Below, one piece after another: positions 43,757-56,400 of a DNA stretch of 64,000 bases. The stretch covers positions 203,822,001 to 203,886,000 of the forward strand of contig NC_092587.1 in assembly GCF_047663525.1 (NCBI RefSeq). The letters run 5' to 3'. Position 1 is the stretch's first letter; the number at the start of each line of letters is the position of its first letter. Below the pieces are notes generated by a model. That model was not told the origin of the DNA. It was given only the letters and a program-made list of their open reading frames with translations, and searched no databases. The stretch comes from Anas platyrhynchos. Taxonomy: Eukaryota; Chordata; Aves; Anseriformes; Anatidae. The position numbers and the translations under genes were made by a program.

Positions 43757-46700
43757 AAAAGTGCCACCGCTGATGGAGGGCAGAAGAAAGCAATTATTTA
43801 AACAACTTTACTTCGTCTGTGGAGGCTGTGGGCCCACGAAAGACTCTCTGGTTGTTTGCCAAGTTAAAGAGCATGTTTTGTTGGGCTTTTGGGGATAACT
43901 ATACAAAAAGTGTGTGTCTTGAAATGCAGTATGATGTTTTCCAAAATCTGTATTCCTTTTGTGTCCACTAGTACTGACTATATTGAGAAGTAAAGGCACT
44001 GCAGAGCCAGAGGTACCAGGAAAAGGAGGAAATTTAATCTCTGTTGCCAACAATTAGATGAATTGAGGGAGCCAGATTTGAGGGTTGAGCCAATCTTACT
44101 CAACCTAAGGGAAATAAATAATCCCAAATACCTCCTGTGGACATGCGTCATTAGTCTCAGTACAAACAGGAACACTCTGCTGCCTTAGGGTCCAAGCTTG
44201 TTACTAGGGTTAAGAGCAGCACATGGACTTGTCCGCCGCACTCAGCTTTATTTTGACTCATAAACACCAAGATCTAGAGTCTCTTCACACTAACGTGCTG
44301 ACCTCAGAGCCTTCTCCTTGCTTTGAACACCCATAAATTAAAGTCTGTTGTACCAGAAGCTGCGCAGAGCGTAGCAGCTGCAGTTTTATTATCAATAAAC
44401 ACAGACAGTATTGACTATAAAGGACACAGACCAACCTCTAAATACTAGCAAACACTTGCAGTGTTGAAAAAAAAAAATCAATTTTGTAAAGCAAGAGATC
44501 AAATCTGGAAGTAGTTTTGAGATTAAAGGCAGGAGTACATAAAGTCTTTCCTCTGATTAATACTTCACTGTTTCTCATGAATAATAATCATAATTATAAT
44601 CAGACATAATCTGAACTGTGGAAAAAAAAAAAAAAAAAAAAAAGGAAACTCCAAGTGGAATCACTGAAAGCTGCGTAAATACTTACTCAACTTGAATTTG
44701 GATCTTTAATGAGAAAGCAAAAGCTCTGGCTGTCATGGTTTTCATACCAGAACCTATGTTAAAAAGAATTTCAGTGTCCCAGTCTCTCCTCTTGTTCCTT
44801 TCTAGCCTGCTCTCCAGCCAATGTATTTATTACTGCTATTTATTATTTATTTGGAAGGAAAGATAGCTTTCCTTTCAGCTATGGTCTAGGATCAACAAAA
44901 AATAAAAATGCCATCACTGATATGAGGACACACACTCCTCTCTCCTGTCACACTACTTCAATCTTTTTATTGGGGCATTCATTATTATTACAGCACCATT
45001 TTTAATTTTATAAGCTTCTGGAAGAATAGGGAACCCCCCTGTGATTTGACTGGAAGGAAGTGCCACTGAAGCTAAGGCCTGGGTCTTTAATGGTTATTCT
45101 GCTTTACAGCATATGTCTTGGGTCCTAAATCAGGTATAAAAAACATGTCAATATTCCAAATGTTTTTTTGTTGTTTTGTTTTTGTTGGTGTTGCTGGTTT
45201 TTATATTATTATTATTTTATTATTATTGTATTTTTTTTTTAATTTTTGTTTTTACTGGAGATGGCTTTTAGGTTGGTTTTAATAACTGGGGATATCTGAA
45301 AATCATGATGGCTAATTTGATTACGGCTATATTTCTTTTACTTCTAAGAACTCTAAGAACTCCTCCCTGTTAAGGGCAATAATCTCTGGGGTGATAAACC
45401 AATATATTTTGACAGCTCTTTGAATGATACAGAAGTGCTATATTTACTGACATCCTCCGAGATAAATCCCTGAATTCAAAAGCTTTATCCTCATGCTAAT
45501 GGATTTGAACCATTTCTAATTGTTTGATTTCAGATGTGCTCATCCTGACACAAATACCCCAGCAGTAAAATTTGGGAGCCATGCCACTGGCCTCCATGCA
45601 GTTCAGCCATAGGCGTGAGGGGACATGTCGAGACCTCTTACATGTATAACCTTGTTAAGAACTGGCAGAATCAAGGTCTGAAAAGGCAAAAGGTTTAGAA
45701 AATAGGATCTGTGATCATAACCAGGTGGTTGATGGCACTTAGCCTGGAAGATAGATGGATAAGGCTTTCACTTAGACAAATGCCTGTTATAAGGAGAGGG
45801 AGATCAGTTACTCTTGATCTATATTAAGGTTGGAAGAAGGGGTAACTGGCTTAAGTCACAACAAAAATTAGCCATTCGGAAAAAAACAAAAACAAAACAA
45901 AACAAACAAACAAACAAAAAAAAAAAACAACAATTATAGCATAGTTAAAGCCTCAACCAACCAACCTCCTAAGACTGTAGAACCGCTGCCATTAAAAAGT
46001 TTAATTCTTTTATTAAGGATAATCTGATTACACTTGGCTCTAGTTTAGAGGTAGAGGACAGACAAGAGCAGCAGTACCCAGGGACTCTTCGCTACTGCTG
46101 CTTCTTTCCTCTCTCTTTGAAGGAGACACATCTGAAGACTTTGTTAATCATTCATGTGTGCCTAATGCAATACTTGCCTATAATATGAGCAAGGCCAGGA
46201 AACTTCAAGCCACATCCGTATTTCAGTTTTTACAAGATGTAGCATCACATACATCAAATATTCCCTCAAATACTTAAAACAGTCGGAGATAACCAGATTA
46301 AAATAGAATGAGGTGACACCTAGCCTTGAAAGGGATTCAGGATGTGCACTTTTTCAATAAACCAGTTTTAGTATTTTAGTATTTTCCAACATTTTTCAAG
46401 GAACTGGTTGCAGCAAGAGCAACACTGGCCATTTACATCAGTTCCATGGGACAAAATTCACTGAAGATCCTTTATATACTTTATTTCTCGATGACTGGGA
46501 CCCTCCCCTTTTTCCCCATTGACTGGGTAGTCCAGGTTCACAACCTATGTGATGCTTCCCAGGTAATACACGGCTTTCAGTTGCCAGCCTGTTGTTTTTC
46601 AGATTTCTTTTGGCTTTCTTACTCTTTGAGGTGGCAATGTTTCTTCACTTATATGACGTGAATTTCACCTAATCTGCACTAAGGAGTCTGGTTGTCTGCA

Positions 46701-47035
46701 TTTTACAAGGTTGTCTGTCAAGCTTTTTTCTCACTGCAAGCATATCTCAATACCACATTCCTTCCCTCTAAACAATGCAACTCTGTACAAAAACAACATT
46801 TTTGTTCCCACACACATGGTTTCGCAGCATCTTTCACCACACTCAGGGAAACACCTGAGGGAAGCTGAAGGAACCACCACTACCACCACTTCTCACCAAA
46901 ATTATAATAAATAATAAACCCACAGCGGAGCAAAGCCACTGCAGCAAGGGTGGTGGGCGTCAATCTTTGGAAATGCTGCCACTTGGCGCCATGTGGAGGG
47001 CATTTTTGAGGAAAAATGAGCCCCTGTGGGGCACT
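43757..47035. other. KCTD14 3-prime UTR and intergenic DNA before INTS4
   Basis: AT-rich with simple repeats: poly-A at about 44622-44643, T/A-rich sequence at about 45170-45250 and an A-rich (CAAA)n run at about 45888-45932. No coding sequence is recognised on either strand. I looked for a transposon in 45500-46900 and could not name one. Confidence 0.45.
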
Positions 47036-47256
47036 TCTGGGGAGGTTCAGGTTGGAAATGAGGAGACATTTCTTCTTAGAAGGAGCATTGGGACGGGTTG
47101 CCCAGGGATGTGGTGGAGTCCCCGTCCCTGGGGGTGTTCAAGGAGAGGTTGGACGTGGTGCTTGGGGACAGGGCTTGGTGGCGACATTGCTGGTATGGGG
47201 TGGTTGGACCAGATTGCAGTTTTTTTTCCAACTTTCATAATTCTGTGATTCTATGC
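47036..47256 (+). repeat. CR1 LINE 3-prime end next to the INTS4 promoter
   Basis: Sense-oriented CR1 3-prime sequence: GGAAATGAGGAGACATTTCT, GGGTTGCCCAGGGATGTGG, GGAGTCCCCGTCCCTGGG, and the tail ATTCTGTGATTCTATG ending at about 47256. It abuts the CpG-rich INTS4 promoter directly. Confidence 0.93.
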
Positions 47257-47440
47257 GCCCCCCCCACCCATAGGCGGCGCAGGCCGCGCGGCCGCCATCT
47301 TGTGACCCCCCCCCCCCCCCCGCGCCGTTCCCATGGCAACAGGCGGCCGCCCCTCCCTTCCCCGGACCTCCAGACCATAGAGACGGACCTCCAGCAGGGA
47401 TAGAGAGGCCGGAACTCTATGGTAGGGCGGCGGTGACAAG
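47257..47440 (+). promoter_or_regulatory. CpG-rich promoter of INTS4 with RFX X-box and YY1 motifs
   Basis: GTTCCCATGGCAAC at 47327-47340 is a near-perfect palindromic X-box of the RFX type (GTTNCC-2-GGYAAC). GCCGCCATCTTG at about 47291-47302 is a YY1 site in reverse orientation. AAGATGGCGGC at 47439-47449 is a second YY1 site that overlaps the start codon. There is no TATA box. The pattern fits a TATA-less housekeeping promoter. Confidence 0.6.
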
Positions 47441-50400
47441 ATGGCGGCGCACCTGAAGAAGAGGGTGTACGAGGAGTTCACCAAGGTGGTGCAGGTAAAC
47501 AGGGCCGGGGGCGGCTGAGGGGGCTTGGGGGGAGTCCAGGGGTCTTCTGTGAGGGGCAGGGGGGAGAGAGCGGGGAGAGGGGGGCGGCTGCCGGTTTGGG
47601 GGAAGGGGGTGGGGGTTTGGGGTGGGGGTGGGGGGGTCTGTGAGGGGTTATTCGGGTTGTGGAGGGGGCTGTGGGGCTGTGGAGGGGGCTGTGGGGCTGT
47701 GGAGGGGGCTGTTGGGTGTTTATTTCGGGGTGGGGAGGCCGGAGGGTCACTGTTGCCAGGGGAGGGGGGAATGGTGGTGGTCCCAGCCCAGGGAGGAGAA
47801 GGGTAAGGGGGTTTCTTAGGGTTGGAGGAGCTGCTCTGGAGGGGGAGGTGAGGGAGGAGCGGCTGTTTGGGGTTGGAAGGGGCTGGAGTTACCTCAAGCG
47901 GTGTTTACCTGCATGTGGGAGCTGCCCCAGAGGGCTGCAGGGTGTTCCAGAATAAAGAGAACCACCAGTGAGTGCCGTAAGAGCTTCCTCAGGGAAATAT
48001 TCCCCCTGTGTTTCTGCCCCGTGCCCCCGCAGCAGCAGCATGAGGACCTGTCGGCCAAGAAGCTGCGCCTGACCAAGCCCAGCAAGTCCGCAGCGCTCCA
48101 CGTCGACCTGTGCAAAGCCACCTCGCCTGCCGATGCCTTGCAGTACCTGCTGCAGTTTGCCAGGAAGCCCGTGGAAGTGGAGAGTGTGGAAGGCGTTGTC
48201 AGGATCCTGCTGGAGCATTATTACAAGGTAGTGAAGCAGGGAGCCAGACATGCTTTCAGAGTCCTTCTGGCCTTATTATCTTGGGGTGGGATTGGATGTG
48301 GAACAGGAATTCTCTGGCTCCTGCGTTATCTCAGTTGCTTTGCATGAGGAGAGTGAGTCCTTTACCTTCACAATTACAGCTCACACCACCTGGTCCGTGA
48401 AACCGTTTAGTTTAGTTTAGTGGCAGGGATGTGAGCTATGTTCTCTCTGCAGATGGTCTGCATGTTTAATTTGAAATTAACTTTCCAAGCATCAGAAGCC
48501 ATGACAAGAAGCTTTCCAAGTTGTCCAAAGCTGGCTCAACTTTATTTAAATACCTCTTAGTTTTTCTAAGAGCGGAGAAACATTTTAACTGTTCCTAATG
48601 CTGTGGACAGGCCACCTTTAAGATGTCATTTGTGAAAAACTCTTAAAGGAAAAGCTTTTCAACCAAAAAATCTTAGCAGCAAGATAACAAATAAATAACA
48701 CTTCCTTCACGCTAGCTGGATATTGATCCTTAATTTGATAAACCAAACGTTATTGTAGCTAACAAAGCTGCACTGTGAGCTGAAATGTTTCTCATAACTG
48801 TCCTTGTTCTGTTTGTTCTTTGCTTTATAATTGAGTCTACTCTGCTTTGAATTGATACTAAAGCTCTAAGCTGTGTTTTAGCAGCTTCTGTACTTAACTT
48901 GCTTTTGGCTTGTGTCTTGAAACTGTTTTACTTTTTTTTTTTTAAAAGGATTTCATTAATTTCATAATTAACTTCATAATTTCACTATTGGACTATTCTG
49001 TGCTCAGAAGAGCTAACAACTTAAGGAACCTAACTTTATAGTTTTCCATGAAGAAAATCATGGTTCCTGATTTTAAAATGCAATTGCAATTTGTGTTTCA
49101 GTCTCTATCAGAAAAGAGACTCTTAAAGCTATAGCTGAGGTTGGGTTTTCAGGTGCCCAGCCAGTTACAGAAAGCAGCTTTTGAAAACCATTGCAGTCCT
49201 GCAGCCGACCTTATGGTACCATAAGGTCAAATTTTCTGAAAAAATGGTTTCTGAGAATCTCCTGGGAGCCTGGAACTGAACTGGTCTTTCAAAAACTTCA
49301 CCCTGAAAGTGGGAACTGCGGTGGAGACGGTTGTGTGATGATGAATTTTGTTTGTTGCTTTATTTAAGGTCATGCTGAGGGTGGCTGGGATGAGGGTTTA
49401 GAGGCACAGCAACTTTCTGGTGTTCTGCTCGTTGAGGTGGCGATCAGACCTTTAATATAAAAGAGAAGTTTCTTGTTCTCTGCTCACAAACCATTAGAAA
49501 GAGGAGAAAACACCTGGGCTGGGAGGCTACTTATAGCTCAGTAATGATAACATTGCAAACATTGTGCACAAGGCATTTAAATGTGCCTTTATAAGGTTTC
49601 TCTTTTTTTGCGTTTTGAGGAAATCCGTGCATCCTAACACTAATGCACGTGGTCCAGTGAGATGAATGGTTGCTCAAGCCCAAGTTTCCAGCTCTAAAGA
49701 GCGAAAATGCTTCTTGGCTCTTTTTGGAAAGAGGCTGCTCCTAGAGGCGTTGCGTTTGTCAAGGGAATATGGCACTGAAGTCTCTCCTAAACACTTCTGG
49801 AAGATGTGATAGTTGTAATATTGCTCCAGTTATTGAAAGTGTCATCATTGTACCTGTAACGTTGCTGCACCTCTGTGTTCAGCACTGTACATTTGCTTGG
49901 TTTAAAATCCAAACTTAATTTTGACTTTTTACCCTATTTTGGATATCATTCACAGCACGAATTTCCTTCCTCTTAGGACTAGAAGGGTTGGGTGCACAAG
50001 TCTGTAGAATGCTCAGATTAATAACTCATGGAAATACATACTGTTTGTTCATTAAAAACTTACAAAATATTAACATTATCAGCAGTGAATTTTCCAGGAT
50101 CTTGAAAACCTAATTATTTAAACTCTAAATTTTCAAACAATCATGAAGGCAACCTTCAGGAATTATGAATAAAAGAATGGTTTTGAAATGTCCTGGAAGC
50201 TGCCACAGAAACATTCCGGTGTGGTTACTTTCCTGTGAGGTGTGCTGTAAAAAGCAGACAGGAGGAAGTAGCCAGACAGTAAAATTCAGTCCCGTGTGCT
50301 GAATTGTAAATGGGTCCTGCATCTGTGCAGTGTTTTTTGCTCTCCAAACTGAAAAAAAGTGATGTCTGTTGTTCCTTCCAGGAGAACGATGCCTCTGTGA

Positions 50401-53400
50401 GACTGAAGATTGCTTCCTTGCTGGGTTTGCTATCGAAGACTGCGGGATTCTCCCCGGACTGCATTGTGGATGATGCCATTAACACACTTCAGAATGAGAG
50501 TAAGCCACAATTTGCAGGTGGTGCTTGAGGTTGGGGCAGAAGGGTGTAGCCAGGAGGTCGAGGGAAGCAATTATTGTCCTTTCCTCAGCACTATTTAGAT
50601 GCTGCATCAACTTTTGGGCTCCTGGTGCCAGATAACTGCTGGTAAGTTTGGTTGAGTTCAGCAGAGGGCAACCAGGGTGACGGGGGGGCTGTTTTACACG
50701 ATGTACAAGGAGAAGCCAAGGCAACAGGGCTTATTTTTGGCCCTAAAAGGAGAAAGCTCTGCGAGGACCTTCAGCACCAAATGATTCTATAATTCTGGGG
50801 CTGGTGAGGAGCTCAGCAATGAGGTAAATCACTTTTCACTCTTTCCTTTTGCAGAGTCTCATCAGGTCCTTGCTCAGCTGTTGGACACCCTGCTGGTGAT
50901 CGGCACGAAGCTCACAGAGAACCCCTCTGTCAGGATGAGGCTGGTAGAGGTGGCCTGTAAGGTAAGACAGCTCCGTAGCAAAGCTCTGCTCTTGAATATT
51001 CATTTTGGGATTCAATCCCTTTTGGGAGAGATCTTGAGGTATTAAAATTTAAATAAGAGTGACTTGAAACTGAACGTGGTGTGAGCACAACACTGACTCT
51101 CGTTAGCAAGTTTATAAATGGCACTGGTGTTTGTGAGGCATCTTTGCTGCTTTTTAAGATATTTTTCTCTTTCTCTTATGTTTTATAAGCATATTGGTGA
51201 TTTGTAGGTGATATTTAGAAACTCAACTAAGAATATTGCCTGACAAATAGCTTATTTTATTAATAGAAAGAATTAAGAAGCATTAAAATACTTAAGCAAA
51301 TGCGTTTATAATCTTTTTAAATGTTCATCGCTGCCAGAGGAAAAAATACGTCCTCACTGCTTAACTTATTTTAAATTTTTTCATCAAAATGCCAACATTT
51401 CTTAACTGCTAGAAATCCTATTATGAGTAGTTCTTTTGAAGGGATAAAAGAACAATCCAAATCCAATTATATCTATTCTTCTCTCGTATTTCATAGCATC
51501 TGACAGATTCTTCCCATGGGGTGAGAAATAAGTGTCTTCAGTTAATTGGCTGTCTTGGACCGGTGGAGAAAGGTGTTGCAAAAGAAGCTGAGAGCCAGGC
51601 TGCCAAAGATGTCCAGAAGATAATAGGGGATCATTTCAACGACCAGGACCCTCGCGTTAGGACAGCAGCTATAAAAGCCATGGTAAGTAGTGCTAATATA
51701 GTGGAAGAAACTGCTTGGGGTTCTATAAGGAAGATATCTCAGAAATTTGTAGCAGCAAAAATACGAGCGATGAATGCGCAGCTGAGAATTTTGGTTGGTG
51801 TGAGTTGCTTCTGAGTAGATGAGTATACAGAACCTCCTCTGTTACTCTTAAAGTTCATAACAATATCCCATCTAACCTGATAGTGAACAAGGGCACTTTC
51901 GTTATTGTTCTTAAACTCTGAAGAAAGAAGCAAAACCCATTTGAGAGGTCACACTTCACTTGAATCTGTCCAGAATCTCCCTCTGCTGGAGGCTGTGCTC
52001 GTCCTTTGTTTTCATTCCATTTTGATTTTTTCATACAACTTTTTAAACCTCTTTAGTGACTTCTGTATTGACATTTGAACCACGTCCCTAGTAAAGTGTC
52101 TGACCTTTAAATTTAATAATTACAGCACAAAGTCAATTGTTTTGCTTCAGTGTAAAGATCCTGAATGGATTCAGGGTCACTAACCTCTTGTAGGCTTTTT
52201 GATGGCAGTTTTCATTGCTACTGTGTTTTTTGTTTATGGATTTTACGCTATGTTACCAGCATATTGTGTTTTGAAATGAATACAGAAAAGCAACTGTTTC
52301 CTTTGTTGTTGACTGTATTCAATGCTGCTGTTCTTGTTTGTCAGATTTACTTTGTTCCAAATGGCGACAAACAAGGTTTAGTATGATTTAGTTTTTCGTT
52401 TTTCGTCTGGTTGGGTAATTGAAGATTTATAGAGCAGGAAAATTCAGTGGCAATACTGCTTCTGGGTCCGTGTTTCAGGTAGTGGATGAAGCTGAATAAC
52501 ACCAAGCAATTGTTTGGAGTTTGAGGGACCGAACAGGCAACGCGTTTATATAAATGGTGTTTTCCTAAGCAATCAAAGCATAAATGGTCGTGACATTTAA
52601 AAGTTTATACTGAAATCAAGATTTTTATTTAAAATACTTGGTTGTGTAATAGCCTAATTATAGCAGCAATCAACAAATGCAAGCAACTAACTTTACTCAA
52701 AGCAGAAGAAGTGATGAAAAGTGACAATTAAAACTGAAGTTATAATCCCTTTTTTCTTTTTCTTTCCCCTGTAGCTGCAGCTTCACGAAAGAGGATTAAA
52801 ATTACAGCAGGCCATTTACGGTCAGGTAAAACCTCATATTCATTTGTATTTATTTTGTACTTGTTTGCCTATCTTGCTTTTTTAGATTCTATGACGATGT
52901 GCTTTGAAAGGTGAAAATCACTGAACAGAGGTGGGGTATTCTGCACACAGGTTGCCCATATTCTTTGTTGCCCTATGGCAGTGCAAATAAGAAACTGATT
53001 TGCATCTTTTTGATCTCAAGTGCACTAAACTATGTGTTTTGATTGGAATATATTGTTCAATGGGGGGAGATAACCATGGGAAGAGCAAGGCATTGCATAA
53101 TTATTACTGCCATCTTGCGATCTCAAAGCGTTAAACCCTTGTATATTGGGGAATATACCTGATGCCTGGGTTTGTTACGGAATCACAGGGTTTGGCTTGG
53201 AAGAGACCTTAAAGCCCACCCAGTTCCACTCCCTGTGCCGTGGGCAGTGACATCTTTCACCAGAGCAGGTTGCTCAAAGCCCCATCCAGCCTGACCTTGA
53301 ACACCTCCAGGGATGGGGCACCCACAGCTTCTCTAGGCAGCCTGTGCCAGTGCCTCAGCACCTTCTGATTGAAGAATTTCTCCCTTACATCTAATCTAAA

Positions 53401-56400
53401 TTGATGCTCTTTTAGTTTAAAGTTACTCCTTGTCCTGTCCCTACACACCCTAGAAAAATGTCTCTCCCCATCTTTCTTACAAGCCCCTTTAAGCATTGAA
53501 AGGCTGCAATAAGCTCTCCCCAGAGCCTTCTCCAGGCTAAACAACCCCAGCTCTTTCAGCCTTTCTTTGCTCCAGCTCCCTGATTATCTTCAGGGCCTCC
53601 TGTGGACCTGCTCGTGTTATGTCAGTAGGGTTGCAGAGCTAAGTCCTAGGAAAGAGTCATGCTGTGTGCTTCCCACACAGTGCAGGCATGTCTGGAGCAC
53701 ACTGCGTGTGCCTAACAGGCTTTATTAGGACTTCCCTACCTGATCAAATTTGGAAATATGGGGGATTAGAAGAGAAGACTGATTTTATCCTCATTTATAA
53801 TGTCTGGACTGATTATGGTGAGGATCATAAATTTGTGGGAAACGGTATACTGGATTGCAAATCTTTTTTCAGGCCTGCAAGCTGTTGGCAGACGATTACG
53901 AGCAAGTTCGCAGTGCTGCAGTTCAGCTCATTTGGGTCCTCAGTCAACTTTATCCTGAAAGGTATGTGCTGTGTGCAAAGTGACTCAAAAAGGAGGCACG
54001 GAAATCTCCTAATCCTGGCAGTTTTGTGCCAGGAAGTCTCAGGAGCAGCTGTTTAAAAACTGATGTGTTCAAAATGCTGACACCTGATGAGAAGGCACTG
54101 ATTCGGATGACGTTTTGGTTCCTGATATTTATTGTACATCCATGGGAATTCAGTTTAATTATATTTTTGTTTTCCATCATGCTGCATGGCATCAGGTCAG
54201 CAAGCTGAGTTCCATTTCTCTCTCCTAGTATTGTCCCGATTCCCTCATCTAATGAAGAAATTCGTTTGGTTGATGATGCATTTGGAAAAATCTGTCATAT
54301 GGTTAGCGATGGCTCCTGGGTTGTTAGAGTGCAAGCTGCAAAATTATTGGTAAGGTGCATTCTTTTCTCTGTCTGATAGTTCTTTTTCTGTTAGGTTTCC
54401 TTTTTTTCATCTACTTGAAATAGGAGGGAATTTTATAACAGCTTAGATCTATTCATACCAAAATTCTGAGAAGGAAAAAAGAGAGAGGTTGAGTGCATGG
54501 TGTTGAGTACGTTTGTTTGTTTTTTCTCAGCTGATCTCTACAATAATTCTTTCCTTGAGGTTAGACAGATATCCAATAAAAAGCAAGCACTTGGAATAAT
54601 TTCCCCTTCCACTTCCCCAGGACATGTAAACAACTGAACTCAAGAAAGGCCAGATTAAATTCAGTGGGAAAATCAGCTGTTCTGCTTATGTTAAGCAAAC
54701 TGTTCTGGGCTCTGCCATGCAGCAGTGTCAAGCAGTATATTAAACTGTTAGCGTGAATTAATTTCTCACAGTAGGAAGAAAAAGTAGGATTTGACCCTAT
54801 GCTGGGATGTATCAGGAAACTGTATGGTAAAATTGAGAAGAATCCTTATTTCCTTTTGATATATATATATTTTTTCTGTCCTTTAGGGTTCCATGCAACA
54901 AGTTAGCTCCCATTTCTTGGAGCAGACCCTTGACAAGAAGCTCATGTCGGATCTGAGGGTATGGAAATGCTTGCGTGTTGTTTTTTTTAACCTGTACACT
55001 AAAATGGCACAGCACCTGTTAATGTTGAGCGTGTTTGTTTTGCATGTCCTTGCCTCAGGGCTGCTGAGAGTTAATTGATGATGGCAGGTTTTCTTTTAGA
55101 TTAAAGTCAGCGAAGCAATTGCCAGTTTTAGATTTCGTTAGCTGAGCTGTGTAATAAACAGCTCTAGGCTATTCAGGTTTCACAGATGAGAGGTAAACGC
55201 TCGTGTTCTTCTGACAGCCGTTTAGCTAAAAGCTGTGTTTTGTGCAGAGAGATTGCATCCTGATTTTGGGAGCAAGTTTATGGCAGCATCCTGCAAGATC
55301 TGGCTGGTAGTCAGAGACATTTCAAGAGCGATGAGCATCTAGAGACTGGAACCTTTGAGCCCTATGAGCAAAAAAAGCCACTTTTCAGTAAAATTTCTTC
55401 CCTAAGTAGCTTGCTCAAGGTATTATGTTCCGTTTTCTCTTGCCTACAAAACAATAATGAAGCCAGAGCTGTGGTATCATCTGTTTTTTTTGTAGATTGG
55501 ATATTGGATACTTGACAGATGGGCCTGTGCTCTACCCAGTTTGGTTACGAAAGATGTCTAAGACTATGTTAATTAAAATATATTCATTACTATCCTTTCC
55601 CAACGTCAGAAGCACAAAGAATTACTGGCAATTCGAAATATTTGTAGAGGAGAAGGTATTAATAGCTTTTCTCAGCATTTGCATGTCTACGTCAGTGTCT
55701 AAACCTCGAGATACATCCGGTTTTGAATTAAAAAATAATATTTTGTTGAGTCATCTTTAAAGGTTCCCATGTTTGTAACTGAGAAATCTGTTTGGACAGA
55801 GGAAGCGCACTGCGCATGAACGAGCCAAGGAACTCTACAGCTCTGGGGAGTTTTCAAGTGGCAGAAAATGGGGAGATGATGCTCCCAAAGAGGAAATCGA
55901 TACAGGTGCTGTGAACTTGATTGAATCAGGAGCTTGCGGAGCCTTTGTTCATGGCCTGGAAGATGAGATGTATGGTAAGTGTTAACTTACGCAGTGACCA
56001 CGTTGCATAGGATGTACAAGCTAAAAAATTTTATGTATTTATTTATTTATGAACAAAATAGATCACCTGGCTGGTGTGCGTCTCTGCATGTGAGGTTTTC
56101 TGTTTTTTAAACTAATTGCAGACTTCAAGGTGTTGGATTTTTATTTTTTCCTTTCTCATCTCGCAGTTGTTTCAGAGATATTAGTGGTGCTCGGTATTTT
56201 GGAAAGAAATGTTGAATTGAGTAGCCAAAATCAAACAGCTTTAAACAGTAAAGTTTTAGTAAAATATCTGGGAAGAAGTGGTTGCTTATGCTATTCAGAA
56301 CCCCCTTTTTTTTTTTTGTGACTTAAATTTAACAGTTGAACATGTTTTGAACATGAAACATAAGCTTATGTTGTTTGAAATTGGTGTTTTTCTCTGGAAG

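Noticed and set aside
45500-46900. Possible long terminal repeat or other mobile element in the KCTD14-INTS4 gap
   Set aside because: I could not find paired repeats, target-site duplications or recognisable coding parts, so no element is called.
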